Assembly: GCF_000515275.1 (NCBI RefSeq)
Contig: NZ_KI911560.1
Location: forward strand, 2,718,124 to 2,782,123
Origin: Methylophilus sp. 5
Lineage (GTDB): Bacteria > Pseudomonadota > Gammaproteobacteria > Burkholderiales > Methylophilaceae
DNA length: 64,000 nucleotides
Direction of reading: 5' to 3'
A program made the translations under genes and the position numbers. This document shows, in pieces, positions 63,603-64,000 of this stretch. The notes beneath the pieces are model-generated. The model did no database searches and had not been told where the DNA came from. It was given only the letters and a program-made list of their open reading frames with translations. Each line of letters starts with the position of its first letter. The first letter of the stretch is position 1.

Positions 63603-64000
63603 TTAGTCTTTTCTTGATTTGACCCACTCAACCTGGCGATTCTTGAAGAAATTCAGGTACAGCTTAATTTTACTCAGGGCATACACTGGTGCATAGGCAA
63701 ATAAGGACATCATAGGTAAGATATTTCTACCATGTTTAAACCAGGCAATTAAAACAAAGCCAGTCAATATTGCAAACACCCCTACCCCTAGTGACCATGG
63801 TTGTGCATCACCCGTGAATATCCATGCTGCTGCCGATACAAATGCAAACAGGGCGGACAATAAAAATAGCAATGCCAGTGGCGGCACAATCAGGTCTAAA
63901 GCCATGGCAACAATAGAAAAGTTGAAAGACTTGATACCTTTAACCAGTAGTGGAATGCCTTCTTTGACAATCATGCTGATATGGCCATGCTCCCAACGCT
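63603..64000 (-). CDS. Glycosyltransferase family 2, C-terminal fragment (5' end outside window)
   Basis: The open frame continues to the window edge. The visible start reads RWEHGHISMIVKEGIP, which contains the (Q..)RW-type acceptor-site motif of membrane GT2 synthases. Two or three hydrophobic segments follow (LIVPPLALLFLLSALFAFV and LGVGVFAILTGFVLIAWF). Ends ...QVEWVKSRKD. Probably adds a sugar during exopolysaccharide synthesis. The N-terminal DxD region cannot be seen. Confidence 0.85.
   Translation of the reverse strand, partial: RWEHGHISMIVKEGIPLLVKGIKSFNFSIVAMALDLIVPPLALLFLLSALFAFVSAAAWIFTGDAQPWSLGVGVFAILTGFVLIAWFKHGRNILPMMSLFAYAPVYALSKIKLYLNFFKNRQVEWVKSRKD

Noticed and set aside
1..64000. 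CRISPR array, prophage, IS element or rRNA operon
   Set aside because: No regularly spaced repeats, no transposase or integrase genes, and no rRNA sequence were seen in the window.

Overview
The window looks like a chromosomal segment of a methylotrophic betaproteobacterium, most likely of the family Methylophilaceae. This rests on a formaldehyde-activating-enzyme (Fae) homologue, a quinoprotein alcohol dehydrogenase with a vicinal Cys pair, the betaproteobacterial order tyrA-aroA-cmk-rpsA-ihfB-lapB-pyrF, several PEP-CTERM proteins next to an exopolysaccharide locus, and a tmRNA tag reading ANDETYALAA. The genus is inference; no 16S rRNA gene is present.

Layout. (1) 1-11.3 kb, + strand: chemotaxis. 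The C-terminus of one receptor (cut by the window edge), a small secreted protein, two large receptors, a Fae-like protein, then cheR, cheD, cheB, cheY and cheZ. cheA and cheW are not in the window. (2) 11.3-14 kb: two partial tRNA-Ser 3' ends with terminators, a DUF779 protein and an acetaldehyde-dehydrogenase-type ALDH on the - strand, and an intact tRNA-Ser(GGA). (3) 14-22.2 kb: housekeeping genes on the - strand (comEA-like, pyrF, lapB, ihfB, rpsA, cmk, aroA, tyrA), interrupted by one + strand DUF2061 gene, then tmRNA (ssrA). (4) 22.3-24.5 kb: AT-rich accessory genes (PIN-like protein and two small unknowns). (5) 24.5-29.3 kb: a three-gene phosphorelay (CHASE3 hybrid histidine kinase, stand-alone receiver, receiver-HD-GYP). 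(6) 29.5-32.2 kb: a PEP-CTERM protein and a PQQ dehydrogenase lipoprotein.

(7) 32.3-40.2 kb, + strand: nine closely packed genes for membrane-lipid modification: a CFA-synthase-like methyltransferase, DUF2878, DUF1295, a DUF6134-like protein, lipocalin, fatty-acid desaturase, FAD amine-oxidase-like protein, DUF1365 and Cfa. The divergent promoter region carries TATACA repeats resembling CarH/LitR light-responsive operators. (8) 40.2-46.1 kb: mnmC, a TPR/O-GlcNAc-transferase-like protein, an EamA transporter and dapC, which may be leaderless. (9) 46.2-64 kb: surface polysaccharide. Two PEP-CTERM proteins, then GDP-mannose, UDP-galactose and UDP-glucuronate precursor genes (manB, manC, galE, ugd), a WecG-type glycosyltransferase, a + strand GMC oxidoreductase-epimerase-acyltransferase operon, two paralogous secreted proteins of unknown function, two more acyltransferases, and the C-terminus of a GT2 glycosyltransferase.

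The observations I rate highest are the Fae homologue inside the chemotaxis operon (possible coupling of C1 metabolism to taxis), the near-identical duplicated receptor tails with a CheR/CheB-docking pentapeptide, the lipid-modification cluster with its candidate photoreceptor operator, the twin secreted proteins in the polysaccharide locus, and a ribosomal protein S1 lacking its sixth S1 domain.
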